From contig CP048717.1 of assembly GCA_022641835.1 (NCBI GenBank), positions 558,001 through 622,000 of the forward strand: a DNA stretch of 64,000 bases, in the 5' to 3' direction. Source of the DNA: Petasospora fabianii. Its lineage: Eukaryota; Ascomycota; Saccharomycetes; Phaffomycetales; Wickerhamomycetaceae. The notes under the pieces were generated by a model. That model saw only the letters and a program-made list of their open reading frames with translations. It made no database searches and was not told where the DNA came from. Below are positions 1 to 9,167 of this stretch, one piece after another. Made by a program: the position numbers and the translations under genes. Position 1 is the first letter of the stretch, and each line of letters starts with the position of its first letter.

Positions 1-597
1 GTCGGCTCTCATAAGATCGTTATTGGAGGGGAAGTTGACTGCGTGTGGGACTACAAACCAACAGACACCAACCCATTGCCGCACTATGTAGAATTGAAGA
101 CATCGAAACAGATCAGTGAGCCGGGCCAGTCGGTGACTTTTGAGAAGAAGCTTTTCAAAACCTGGGCCCAGTGTTTCCTTCTGGGTATCACTAAGGTGAT
201 CTACGGATTCCGTGATGATAACTTGATATTGAGGTCTGTGGAGGAGTACAAGACAGACGAGATTCCGGTTCTGCTAAAATCCAACCCTGTGAATACAAAT
301 CCAAAAAAGCTCAACTGTGTGGATGCCTTGAAATGGTATGGAGCTGTTGTTGATTGGATTGTCAAGGAAGTTCCACAGGATGAAACTAAAGCTTGGAGAC
401 TCAGTTATGAACCTACCCAGAAGACGCTATCGCTCCACGAGCTTAGTGTTGATGTTGCCTCGGAGGTTTTGAATGGTGGTGTTATCACGCAGGATTTCAA
501 AGATTGGCGAGCACAGAGAAAGGATTTTAAGAAATCGAAGAAAGATAAGAAAGAAAAGAAAGAGAAGAAGGAGAAGAAGGAGAAGGCAGATTCGTAA
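1..597 (+). CDS. RAI1: Decapping/pyrophosphohydrolase nuclease Rai1 (DXO family), 5' partial
   Basis: The reading frame is open from base 1 and ends at TAA 595-597, so the window edge removes the N-terminal half of the protein. The visible part starts within the catalytic core: GEVDC, then YVELKTSK, KTWAQCFLLGI and GFRDD. These are the acidic and lysine metal-binding motifs of the Rai1/Dom3Z (DXO) fold. Family knowledge: Rai1 binds and stabilises the nuclear 5'-3' exonuclease Rat1 and removes incomplete caps or 5' triphosphates from RNA. The last 30 residues are almost purely Lys/Glu, a low-complexity basic tail that could act in nuclear targeting (inference). It converges on SPF30. In S. cerevisiae it neighbours GUS1 and BRR6, both present in this window. 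Confidence 0.93.
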   Translation, partial: VGSHKIVIGGEVDCVWDYKPTDTNPLPHYVELKTSKQISEPGQSVTFEKKLFKTWAQCFLLGITKVIYGFRDDNLILRSVEEYKTDEIPVLLKSNPVNTNPKKLNCVDALKWYGAVVDWIVKEVPQDETKAWRLSYEPTQKTLSLHELSVDVASEVLNGGVITQDFKDWRAQRKDFKKSKKDKKEKKEKKEKKEKADS

Positions 598-785
598 TTG
601 GCCACGATCCGGCAAACATTTTAATGATCACGTTTTCCTCCTTTAATAGCATTGGTGTACCAGTAGTATAGAGGTCTCAGAAACCTCAGGTGCTAGCACA
701 CATACGGATCTACGAGGTACAGTTATATAGATAGTTCATTCTACGTTTCGTTGTGCTTTGGTGTTCTAATAAGTTCGTTAATCGT

Positions 786-1451
786 TCAGTATGGAGAGAA
801 TCTATGTTGGTGGACCTTCTTCTTCTCACTCATCGGCTTTCCCGAGCCGACAACCCCCACTTTCGATCCAATGGCATCACTAGTGCTGAACATGGACTTG
901 TCTTTCTTTACCTTCTTTCCCTTTTTATTGAAGTTCTGCCAACTCTGAGCGCTCTTGTTCAAAGCCTGTTCATACTTGTCATCCTTTGGCTTAGTTGTCG
1001 CCTTCTGTTGCTGTTTCTTATATTTATTAAGGGTGTCTTTTGGTCTTTCCTTGTGAACCTCCTCAATAGCGTATGATTCAGTGATGGACGAATCAATGAA
1101 CGTAATGGTAACGGTCTTGCGGTTTCCTGAAACACTGATAACGCGGGCTTCTTTGATCTGCTTTTCGAGCTTTGTGCGAGCCCATACTGTTTGGCCCGCT
1201 GTGAATGGTGGCACCGAAGCTTCTGCCGGAGGTGTTACACTCTCTGTGTGTAGCAACGGTTTTTCTAGAGCTGGCTGCTCCGGTATGGATGTCTCTTGCT
1301 TTTCTTTAGTCTTATCATCATCCTGTCCGAGAAGAGCTATGAGATCTAAGAGCTCGGCTTTGAGAGCCAAAAGCTCCTCATTTTGGGGATCATTCGTGAG
1401 AGTCTCTTCAATTTCAGCAAGCTGTTCCTTGTACTCTTCAAGTTCACTCAT
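786..1451 (-). CDS. SPF30: Tudor-domain splicing factor Spf30/SMNDC1-like
   Basis: A 221-residue protein. The frame is open further upstream, but the ATG at 1451 begins the family-type N-terminus (MSELEEYKEQL, coiled coil). A Tudor domain lies at about residues 83-133 (VWAR, FIDSS and YAIEEV strands). The C-terminus carries the KVGV..SGKPM block seen in SMNDC1/SPF30 proteins. Family role: a constitutive spliceosome component that helps tri-snRNP join the pre-spliceosome, with the Tudor domain reading dimethyl-arginine on Sm proteins. S. cerevisiae has no clear orthologue whereas S. pombe does, so its presence fits a yeast that keeps more introns. It is divergent from SNP1, another spliceosomal gene, across 227 bases, and convergent with RAI1. 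The family call is firm; the symbol follows S. pombe usage. Confidence 0.85.
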   Translation of the reverse strand: MSELEEYKEQLAEIEETLTNDPQNEELLALKAELLDLIALLGQDDDKTKEKQETSIPEQPALEKPLLHTESVTPPAEASVPPFTAGQTVWARTKLEKQIKEARVISVSGNRKTVTITFIDSSITESYAIEEVHKERPKDTLNKYKKQQQKATTKPKDDKYEQALNKSAQSWQNFNKKGKKVKKDKSMFSTSDAIGSKVGVVGSGKPMSEKKKVHQHRFSPY

Positions 1452-1678
1452 ATTAATGGTTAGCAGAGGCAAGATCTGTAGCTTTAGTTTTCTCCAGGTT
1501 CTGCCTAGTCGAATTTTTGTAAGTGGCGGTGTGCCCCGTACCGCTGTCATTGTTTTGCGGGTCAATAAAGACAAGAGAAGTCTCCTCGGAGCGTAAGCTG
1601 ACTTGTACAGATGTCTCCCAAACAACAAAGTTCCTCCCGCAGATAATTGTCTTTCCCGACTACAATCACCAGTCAGAG
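1452..1678. promoter_or_regulatory. Shared promoter of SPF30 and SNP1
   Basis: This 227-base gap separates the start codons of two divergently transcribed spliceosome genes and must hold both promoters. I see no strong TATA box, and no known regulatory site stands out. The open frame of SPF30 runs through most of it without stops, but the family-type start lies at 1451. Confidence 0.55.
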
Positions 1679-2770
1679 ATGGTAAGTCTTCCTTATATGA
1701 CTATATGACTCGCTCTGTCACCAGGAGCACTACTAACATCGTCGCTACAGACCGATACATCCAAGTTTAGAGCAGATGTGCTCAAGCTCTTTGAGCCCCG
1801 GCCACCACTTGAGTACCTCGAACCAATAGATATCGAACCATCTAAACGCAAAACAACAGATATATCTGGTATTGGGTCCTTTCTCACCAAGCTCGAAGAT
1901 TATACTAAAGAAGAGTACCCAAAGATCGAGCATGAAGAAACGGCACAGATGAAAGAACAACGACTAAAGCGTGAGAAGAAACAACAAAACAAGGAAAAGA
2001 TGGATGCTGACTTCGCCAATTGGAACCCAAATGAGGACCCCTCAGTTAAAGGTGACCCATATTGCACAGTATTTGTTGGTCGTTTGGACTATGCTACTAC
2101 AGAAATTGATCTGCAAAAGGAGTTCACTAAGTTTGGCCCCATCGAACGAGTACGTATTGTGAGGGACAAGGAGGGGAAATCTAGAGGGTACGCTTTCATT
2201 GTATTCGAACGTGATTCCGGTGCTCGTGCGGCGTATAAGGAGGGGAACAACATGAAAATTGGTAGTCGGAACATCTTGACAGATATTGAAAGGGGCCGTA
2301 CAGGAAAGACCTGGCTCCCGAGAAGACTCGGTGGAGGTGTTGGTGGCCGTGGATATTCCCAAAAACGTCATATCCCAGCAGTGTCTACTTCTAGCAAGAG
2401 ATTTGATGATCAGCCATCTGGTATGAGATCGAGGGGTAATGGTTCAAGGTTCCCAGGTCACAGAGGTGGAAGACACGACGGGTTTAGATCGAGGTATGAT
2501 CCAAAGGAGAGCAGAGGTGGCTATGACTCCAAAGACAGCAGAGGTGGATACCAGTCAAGATCAAACGGGTACGCTAACCATGATTCATCCACCAGGTACA
2601 AAGCGAGAAGCGAGAGATCTGAGAGACCTCAGAGAAGAGAAGACATCCCAAGACCTGAAAGAATGGACTACAGCAGCAGATCGAGGAGAGAAGATCGTGA
2701 CTTCCACGACAGGGAAAGAGATAAGGTCAGGGAGTCTCGTCATGCTGAAAGGGAAAGAGTACCTTATTAA
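1679..2770 (+). CDS. SNP1: U1 snRNP 70K protein (U1-70K), one intron
   Basis: The coding sequence is the start codon alone (1679-1681), an intron (1682-1750), then exon 2 (1751-2770), giving about 341 residues. Splicing yields MTDTSKFRADVLKLFEPRPP, matching the U1-70K N-terminal arm that wraps the Sm ring. A single RRM follows at about residues 95-175, with RNP2 (CTVFVGRL) and RNP1 (KSRGYAFIVF). Next come the signature block ERGRTGKTWLPRRLGGG and a C-terminal Arg/Ser/Asp/Gly-rich tail with repeated SRGGY units. It binds stem-loop 1 of U1 snRNA and defines 5' splice sites. The tail is much longer than in S. cerevisiae and looks more like the RS-rich tail of fission yeast or animals. A U1 protein whose own mRNA needs splicing could be under feedback control (inference). 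Confidence 0.96.
1682..1750 (+). other. SNP1: Intron in SNP1 directly after the ATG
   Basis: The donor is GTAAGT at 1682, a perfect TACTAAC branch point lies at 1731-1737 and the acceptor is CAG, ending at 1750. The intron is 69 bases and phase 0, inserted right after the start codon. This is a frequent position for yeast introns. Confidence 0.95.
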
Positions 2771-2879
2771 TGTCTATAGATACTATGAAGCTACGATCAT
2801 GTTGCATGTGAATATTGTAGGGATACTGCTTGATTCGTAAACATGCATATATCCCGTCGCATAATCTACAGCAAGCAGA

Positions 2880-3242
2880 TCATGTACTGTGATCACGTTT
2901 CTCCTCGGTACCAATGTACCATTCAAAACATGGATAGACATTCTTGAAGAAAGTACTCATGCCCATAAGAGAATCGCTGATAGCATTGTAGGGACCAAGA
3001 TATACAGATTCAGGAACCCTCTCCTCCTGAGTTTTATGACGTCCACTCTCATGAAAATATGGTAATTTGATCAGAAACCTCTTCATACCATAGTGTAAAT
3101 CTACCACAAGGTAGTCACAATACAGTTGCTCTAGCAATGAGTCTTTATTTCGCGCTAGGGGCTTCACTGTTTGATTCATAACTCCACTAGAGATCCCCCC
3201 CGCGCTTATTATCCCTAGATATACGCATACTAGGCGTATCAT
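2880..3242 (-). CDS. Small predicted single-pass membrane protein, unknown function
   Basis: A 120-codon frame from ATG (3242) to TGA. Residues 1-24 are hydrophobic (MIRLVCVYLGIISAGG), like a signal anchor or short mitochondrial membrane anchor. The rest is a compact, mixed soluble domain with many aromatic residues (YCDYLVVDLHYGMKRF, KNVYPCFEWY). The composition looks like a real protein and not a shadow frame, and nothing overlaps it. It sits tail-to-tail with SNP1 and head-to-head with BRR6. I do not recognise the family. A small protein of the mitochondrial outer membrane or ER is possible but unproven. Confidence 0.5.
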   Translation of the reverse strand: MIRLVCVYLGIISAGGISSGVMNQTVKPLARNKDSLLEQLYCDYLVVDLHYGMKRFLIKLPYFHESGRHKTQEERVPESVYLGPYNAISDSLMGMSTFFKNVYPCFEWYIGTEEKRDHST

Positions 3243-3480
3243 TCAGACCGATCGAGCTCTGTTTACATTTTCGAGGGCACCAACACATATTAGAGACACG
3301 TACTCCACCGTTTCCTGGAATCCCACCAAAGGCCCAGATACCCATCAATTTGGTTCTTTCACCAGGTCACACCCGTCTTTCAAACTTATACCAGAGATCT
3401 TGTGGACGTGCCACACGCTCACGCCGCTTCCGACCCAACATAACGGTCGTATTCCAACCCAACACGCCCTTCTTCGTTGT

Positions 3481-5061
3481 ATGCCATCCGAAGTCCTCGC
3501 CACATCATCGATCAGTGACGAAGAGAAGAGACGCCACGAGGAGCTTTTCAAAAGAAACCACGTTCTTGGTCCCATCGACGTTAATCGCACGTTTGCTTTG
3601 TCGCTCAACAGTCCAAAGATGACGTCTGCAGTTAACACTCCGCGCTCCACGTCTCACAACAACAGTATTGACTCCTCGTTTAACAGCGATGCCCAGCTCA
3701 CTCCAATAACTCATGAAGATGTTGAAAACAACCCCCAGACTCCATATTTGAGAAGCGTGTATCGTGAGAAAATCGCCTCTGCTAACGATAGCTTTTCGCC
3801 CGCCATTCCCACAACAACAAAGAAGCTCATAAATTTCAACACACCCAACGGTAACAATAAATCCCTCACCGGTTCCAAAACATCGCTCTCACGGGCCTCA
3901 GTACTCAATCGTTCCCGTGCTCTTGATCCTGGCAGCTCTTCGTCCGATCTCGCAGAAATCGCCGCTGAGACACCATCACAAGTTCACGTTAGGGGCCCAA
4001 GCAGCATTCTGAAAAAGACCCGCAACAACAACTACGACCGTGAGACCTCACGACAGCTTCTTCAAAAGCGTCCGATGTTATCTGCTGCTGTCAATGAGGA
4101 TGGTGAGATTAACCCATTGAAAGCTGGCAAGGTGGTTTTCTCCCCAAAGAAGGATATCATCACCTGGAATGAATTCAAGGGCACAAGGCACTCGAGTCCC
4201 TTAACTGATTTCATCGACGGAAAGACTGATCATGGCGTGAAGAGTCCATATATCCGCTCTAGCTCTAAAACGAAGGCATCTGAGAAGAAATCAGTTGATG
4301 ATGAGTGGGTCGATGATGAAACTCAAAAGGAAAAGAAGGAGAAGAAGAGCAAGAAGGCTAAGAAGGAGCCGGAGATCAGCAAGTTGAAGACTGTCTTAAA
4401 CTCTTTGATTGACCCGCAGCTACCTTACATTTTGTCGTTATACCTCCAGCTCTTATTCAACGTTGTGATTGTCTCCATCTTGTTGTACTTTGTATACACC
4501 TTCATTTCAACCGTCAGGGCTGATGTTGAGAACAAGGTCGACTCCTATGCTACTGATATTTTGCAAGAAATTGCATTGTGCTCTAGGGAATATGCCAGAA
4601 ACAACTGTCAACCAGGAAGACGAGTTGTTGCTCTTGAGGCTGCCTGTTCTGAGTGGGAGAAGTGTATGAACAGAGACCCGGCCACTGTTGGCCGCGCCAA
4701 AATCGGTGCTGAAACATTTGCTGAGATCATCAATGGTTTCATTAAGCCAATCAGCTGGAAGTCCATGTTTTTCCTTCTTTTGATCACTGTGGGGTCTCTT
4801 GTGCTCACCAACGCTGCCTTTGGCACCTACAGAAACTACAGTGGGAATCCAAATCAGCAAGGTGGATATCATCAACAACCACAATCACAACAACAGCAAA
4901 TTCCACAGACACCAGGTCTTCCACACACTCCATACCAGTCACCATACAAGTCTCTGCAAATGAACCCACAGTTTACGCGGTACTACACTCCAAGGCCACT
5001 CTCACCGACAAGTGGTGCCCTTACCAGACGTTCTCGGAGCTCCAAGAAGTCCAAGAAATAA
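3481..5061 (+). CDS. BRR6: Nuclear envelope protein of the Brr6/Brl1 family
   Basis: A 526-residue protein from the ATG at 3481; the frame is open upstream but has no earlier ATG. The N-terminal 300 residues are disordered, Ser/Asn-rich, ending in a Lys/Glu run. The family domain covers about residues 310-450. It has a first membrane helix (LLFNVVIVSILLYFVYTFIS), a lumenal segment with four cysteines (C-x8-C, then C-x5-C) that form the family disulfides, and a second membrane helix (MFFLLLITVGSLVLTNAAFG). The tail is Gln/Pro-rich and ends in basic RRSRSSKKSKK. The family acts in nuclear pore assembly and nuclear envelope lipid balance. S. cerevisiae has two paralogues: BRR6, which is short, and BRL1, which is long like this one. 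Neighbours RAI1, GUS1 and PDE1 favour the BRR6 locus. Confidence 0.93.
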   Translation: MPSEVLATSSISDEEKRRHEELFKRNHVLGPIDVNRTFALSLNSPKMTSAVNTPRSTSHNNSIDSSFNSDAQLTPITHEDVENNPQTPYLRSVYREKIASANDSFSPAIPTTTKKLINFNTPNGNNKSLTGSKTSLSRASVLNRSRALDPGSSSSDLAEIAAETPSQVHVRGPSSILKKTRNNNYDRETSRQLLQKRPMLSAAVNEDGEINPLKAGKVVFSPKKDIITWNEFKGTRHSSPLTDFIDGKTDHGVKSPYIRSSSKTKASEKKSVDDEWVDDETQKEKKEKKSKKAKKEPEISKLKTVLNSLIDPQLPYILSLYLQLLFNVVIVSILLYFVYTFISTVRADVENKVDSYATDILQEIALCSREYARNNCQPGRRVVALEAACSEWEKCMNRDPATVGRAKIGAETFAEIINGFIKPISWKSMFFLLLITVGSLVLTNAAFGTYRNYSGNPNQQGGYHQQPQSQQQQIPQTPGLPHTPYQSPYKSLQMNPQFTRYYTPRPLSPTSGALTRRSRSSKKSKK

Positions 5062-5514
5062 AACTTATTAGATGATCTGACCATGAACAATTAGGATATA
5101 TATGATACCAGGTGGCTTTGATAGTCTGACTAATGAACAACTAACCACGATTATGCCACAGTTTGTTGTCTGTAGGTGAATGTGGGGCTTGATCCCCCAC
5201 ATCTGGCTAATCGCGTCGGAGGTCGGAGATGTGTGATATAGATAGCGTATTACTAACCAATTTTTAGTGAAGTATTGGTGGGCCATAGATTGGCCAAATC
5301 ATCAAGCAAATCGGATCAAGATGGGCATTGTCTTCATAATATTTCAGCTGTGCCATCTGTATCACTGATTGATTTCCGCTTGCGCGCGGTCCGCTGTCCG
5401 GATTTGGGCACTTTGCCGATATCGTCCTCGCTCCTGAATGCCGCCTCACCATCTCCGATGAGTCGCAGGCAAATTGACCGGCATAAATGTACTTCCTCCC
5501 TCTTTGCTACCCCC
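5062..5514 (+). promoter_or_regulatory. Upstream region of the aldo-keto reductase gene
   Basis: A 453-base gap with no gene. A CG-rich block with alternating GC (5382-5387, then CGGTCCGCTGTCCG) lies about 120 bases before the start codon and resembles the CG-rich promoter elements elsewhere in the window. A branch-point-like TACTAAC (5251-5257) is followed by TTTTTAG (5261-5267), but no convincing donor precedes it, so I do not call an intron. Confidence 0.4.
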
Positions 5515-6462
5515 ATGGCTATGCTTCGTACTGTATCGTCTCGCCTCAAGTGCTCCCCGATTGTCAGAACGCTCAGCACAATGGTCACTCCCCAAGTCCC
5601 AGAGTTTAAGCTCAAGTACACCAACCAGACCATCCCAGCCATAGGTTTTGGCTCCGGCACCGCCTGGAGAATCAAGAAAAGTTCTGTTGGAACTGACGGC
5701 CCGGTTATGGATGACCTTGTTGATCAGGTCAAGCAAGCCATCCAGTCTGGATATACACACATTGACACTGCCGAGGCCTACTTTACACACACAGAGGTTG
5801 GTCTCGGCATCAGGGCCGCTGGTGTTCCTCGTGAGAAGCTCTTCGTGGTTGATAAGTGGAGTCCTGCTGTTAAGGCCAAGACAGGCTCTTCTGGTCCTTA
5901 CGAGTCCCTCACCACTGCGTTGAAGGATATGGATCTGGACTATGTTGATTTGTACTTGATCCACCATCCTTTCAACATTGACAATCTGGAGGAGTCTTGG
6001 AAAGAAATGGAGAAGCTCTACGAGCAGGGCCTCACAAAGAACATTGGTGTTTCCAACTTCAACGTTGAGTTGCTCGAGCGTATCAAAAAGGTCGCTACCA
6101 TTCCTGTGATGATCAATCAAATCGAGTTTCACGCATACTTGCAGGAGCAGACACCAGGTATCATTGAGTACTGTAAGGAAAACGACATTGTCATCGAGGG
6201 CTTCTGTCCACTGGCTCCAATTACGAGAGCTGCTCCAGGTCCAATTGATGACTTGCTTTTACAGCTGGCTGAGAAGTATGGTAAATCACAGACACAGATA
6301 TTGCTTAGATGGGTCTACCAAAACGGCGTTCTCCCATTGACCACTTCCTCCAAGGCTGAGCGTCTCGTGGAGGCTCTCAACATCTTTACATTTGAGCTCG
6401 ATCCAGAGGACGTCAACAAGATCTCGGAAGTTGGCAAGGGTAAGACGTACAAAGCTTTTTAA
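5515..6462 (+). CDS. Aldo-keto reductase (YDL124W-like NADPH alpha-keto amide reductase)
   Basis: From the ATG at 5515 the product has 315 residues. The AKR barrel starts at the second candidate ATG (5581, MVTPQVPEF). The catalytic tetrad is visible: Asp in THIDTAE, Tyr in AEAYFTH, Lys in FVVDKWSP and His in LIHHPF. The cofactor region includes GVSNFN and NQIEFHAYLQE. This spacing is closest to S. cerevisiae YDL124W, an NADPH-dependent alpha-keto amide/aldehyde reductase (family knowledge). The 22 residues before MVTPQ are basic and Ser-rich, like a mitochondrial presequence, so two start codons could give mitochondrial and cytosolic forms (inference). The frame remains open to 5275 without an earlier conserved start. 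The GATCTGGAC stretch encodes the conserved Leu before DYVDLYL with CTG, showing CTG = Leu. Confidence 0.88.
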   Translation: MAMLRTVSSRLKCSPIVRTLSTMVTPQVPEFKLKYTNQTIPAIGFGSGTAWRIKKSSVGTDGPVMDDLVDQVKQAIQSGYTHIDTAEAYFTHTEVGLGIRAAGVPREKLFVVDKWSPAVKAKTGSSGPYESLTTALKDMDLDYVDLYLIHHPFNIDNLEESWKEMEKLYEQGLTKNIGVSNFNVELLERIKKVATIPVMINQIEFHAYLQEQTPGIIEYCKENDIVIEGFCPLAPITRAAPGPIDDLLLQLAEKYGKSQTQILLRWVYQNGVLPLTTSSKAERLVEALNIFTFELDPEDVNKISEVGKGKTYKAF

Positions 6463-6628
6463 GGGAACATGACCGGTAATTACTTAGCAATATAGTATGA
6501 GCATTTTTCTTGGGGAACGATGTAAAGTGATTATGAATTGATATTATAACGCAAGCGATCATAGTCTACAACCGTACACTAGTCATAACAAAACACAAAT
6601 TTATAAGCAAGACAACATAACAAACATA

Positions 6629-6804
6629 TCAAGAGCTGATCTTGTTTCCCTTAAGCAAGTGGTTCAGCAACTCAGAGGCGGTACCACCAACAATTCTATC
6701 ACCATTCTGTGAGGTTGGGAACATACCTGGTGGAGGAGGTGGAGTACCAGCAAAGGCACGTTCGTTCTGGGCAGACTGATGTTGAAGCAGCTGCTCACGA
6801 AGAA

Positions 6805-6835
<31 letters not shown>

Positions 6836-8443
6836 CTGTTGCTGCTGCTGTTGTTGCTGTTGTAGAAGAGCCTGTGCTACTGAATTCTGTTGCTGATTCT
6901 GCTGCGGTTGTTGCTGCTGTTGGAAAACATGGCTCTGCGTCATACCTGGTGGCTGAGAGTTAGTACGCTGCTGCTGTTGCTGAATGTACTCATTAAGTTG
7001 TGCCTGAGTTTGGGATGGAGTCTGGGTCTGCGACACTGGCTGTGTTGAGACTGGAACCTGTGGTGGGACCGCAAACTGTGGTGGTGGGCCAACAGGTGGT
7101 CTTGTGGTCTGCTGTATGAACTTCTTAACAATGTTCAGTGACAGTGTACGATTGTAGGTGGCTGGTCCCTCCTTGCGTTTAAATGAGAAAAGTTGTGGGG
7201 CATTAAGGACATCGTCAGTGAGAATATCAGCTCTGAGAGTGAAGTTGATTGGCTGGGCATTCTTGAGCTCACTCAAGACACTCTCAACTTGACTCACAGC
7301 AGCAGCGACTGGGTTAAACTCATCAGTGCGAGGCTGTTGATGCTTCTGCTTCTTCTGGTTATTGTGTTGTGGCTGTGGTGTTGGCTGCTGTTGTTGCTGC
7401 GTGGTTTGTGTAATAGTCTCACCTAAAGATGGGAATGCCATGGCGTTTGGCGGTTCACCATCGTCAGTGGTTGGAACTTGGACAGCTGTCTTGGAGGCCC
7501 ATGGTGCAATAGGTGGCAATGTAGCGCCATGGCTAGACGATCCCGCAAGCTGTGTGTTGCTTGATGGAGCTGGAGAAGAGATGCTGCTTGTGCTTCCTGT
7601 GTCATCTGAGTGATAGACACTGTTCATTGGGAATGGAGCATAAGTTCTAGAAGCTTCACCTGCACCACCCATACGTAAAGACTGTCTTGTGGAAAGGTCG
7701 TGTCTGGAGTAAGTCTCTGCTTCTTCACCTGGTTCGTGAAGGAACATACAGCCAGGGTTAGGACATGGCTGGCCCCTGAGGTAGGAAGAGCAGTACTTTG
7801 TCGTACCGTAAGTGGCCTTCAAAATCTTTCCATCCATCCATGAGCCATCGATGGCATCAATACACTTCTTGGCATCATCCTTCTTAGCAAAAGTCACATA
7901 GACACCAGCGCCATTAGAACTTGGTGCATGATATGAGGAAGTCATAGGTGGCTTTCTGTTGACGACAAGCTTTGTTACTCTTCCAAACTGGCCAAAGTAC
8001 TTTTCAGATTTCAAAAGCGGGTAAAGTTCATCCTGTGGTAGAGATGGTGGGTTTAGGCCGATGATGTATACCAAGTTCTTTTGAATGACACGCATGCCAG
8101 ACAAATGCTTTCTTGCCATCTGTTCGGTCTCCTTCTTCTCCTTCTCCCTGGCTCTTCTTTCCTTCTCCCTTCTACTTTGCTTGCTCTGTTCCATCTTCAA
8201 TTCGTCTGGGGACAATTGTTTGTACTCCACGGACTCATCATCGTACTTTCTTCTGCACGCTGGACATCTACCATTCAGCTCAGGGTTCTGACGGATGTTG
8301 TTGTAACAGAACTGACAAATCTGATAGCCACAAGGACATGGCTTGAAGTTCTTATCGAAGGCATCCATCTCCTCCACACAAAGTGGACAGAGATCATCTT
8401 CCGCATTATCATCGTCCGAGATGTAGTCGTTGTTGTAAATCAT
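6629..8443 (-). CDS. NOT4: CCR4-NOT E3 ubiquitin ligase subunit Not4
   Basis: A 604-residue protein from the ATG at 8443 (the frame opens four codons earlier at a GTG). An N-terminal C4C4 RING lies at about residues 19-65 (CPLC, CPCG, CQFC, CPAC). A basic coiled linker follows. An RRM at about 118-205 (VYIIGL, GAGVYVTF) is followed by a C3H1 zinc finger (CSSYLRGQPCPNPGC). The C-terminal half is disordered and Gln-rich, with a run of 19 glutamines coded by mixed CAA/CAG near the end. The mixed codons make simple triplet slippage less likely. Not4 is the ubiquitin ligase of CCR4-NOT. It acts in mRNA decay, co-translational quality control and proteasome assembly. In S. cerevisiae (MOT2, YER068W) it adjoins ARG5,6, here 34 kb away. 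Confidence 0.96.
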
Positions 8444-8713
8444 CTTTGTAATCACGTCGGCCTTTGAATATCCCTCTGAAGCAACTCGCTAAATGTGTAA
8501 TGATCTTGGGAGGTAAAATTTCGCAAATGATAGATTATTTATAAGGATAGGGGTGATGAGTGATGCGAGAGTTCGTGGTTGACTAGAGTCTGGAGTAGTT
8601 GATGGCTCCTCAAGTCGCCGCTCACCTCCTCGCTTTTTCCTGAGCTCGTCGCGCTCGCTCAAAAGCTCCTGGTTCGGACACGACTCATTATGGCGAGCAA
8701 AGAAAAAAAAGAA

Positions 8714-8822
8714 GGGCCGGGCAGGGAATTGAACCCTGGACCACTCACATGTCTGTGCTTATTAGATCGAGTTTACTCAATCTTCGCCCAAAGCGAGTAT
8801 CATACCACTAGACCACACGGCC
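8714..8822 (-). tRNA. tRNA-Pro (anticodon TGG) with intron
   Basis: Read on the minus strand, exon 1 is 8822-8787 and exon 2 is 8749-8714. A 37-nt intron (8786-8750) sits at the usual place after position 37. The acceptor GGCCGTG pairs with CCCGGCC except for a T-C mismatch at 6:67, the same position that is mismatched in yeast tRNA-Pro. The D arm has GGTCTAGTGGTATGAT, and the anticodon stem CTCGC/GTGAG holds a loop with TGG. The T arm is CAGGG-TTCAATT-CCCTG. A run of nine T follows on the minus strand as Pol III terminator. Confidence 0.95.
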
Positions 8823-9167
8823 ATCTTCGAAGAAAAGAAACCACGGTGTTAGATAGAACATCAGGTGCGAGATCACAATAAGTACCTGTATCCAAGCATA
8901 TCTGCTTTTGAGCCTGCCGTCTAGAGTTGAGCACCAGCACATAGCCAGGACCATAAATATTTCCAGGGATAAATGTTACTTTTCTTGCCTATGACCTCCC
9001 AAGATCAACCGCTGTTAATCAAGCTCGAAGGCTGGGCGTCTTACGGCGGCTCGCATTTCACCACGCTGCTTGCCTACAAATGACCTGTTTATACTACTGG
9101 AAAGCATATCATAACATAACACAATAAACCTTAACCTTAATTACCCAATAATTTGCCATGCCAGACC
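8823..9167. other. Intergenic stretch between tRNA-Pro and SMC4
   Basis: A 345-base gap containing the 5' flank of the tRNA gene and the 3' flank of SMC4. A CGGCGGCT core at 9042-9049 resembles part of the Ume6 URS1 site, but no promoter is expected here. Nothing else is visible. Confidence 0.4.

Noticed and set aside
405-615. Phe/Leu/Ser-rich frames opposite the end of RAI1
   Set aside because: They are the mirror image of the Lys/Glu tail of Rai1.
5251-5267. TACTAAC plus TAG before the aldo-keto reductase, a possible 5' UTR intron end
   Set aside because: No convincing donor (GTATGT, GTAAGT or GTGAGT) lies in the preceding 190 bases.
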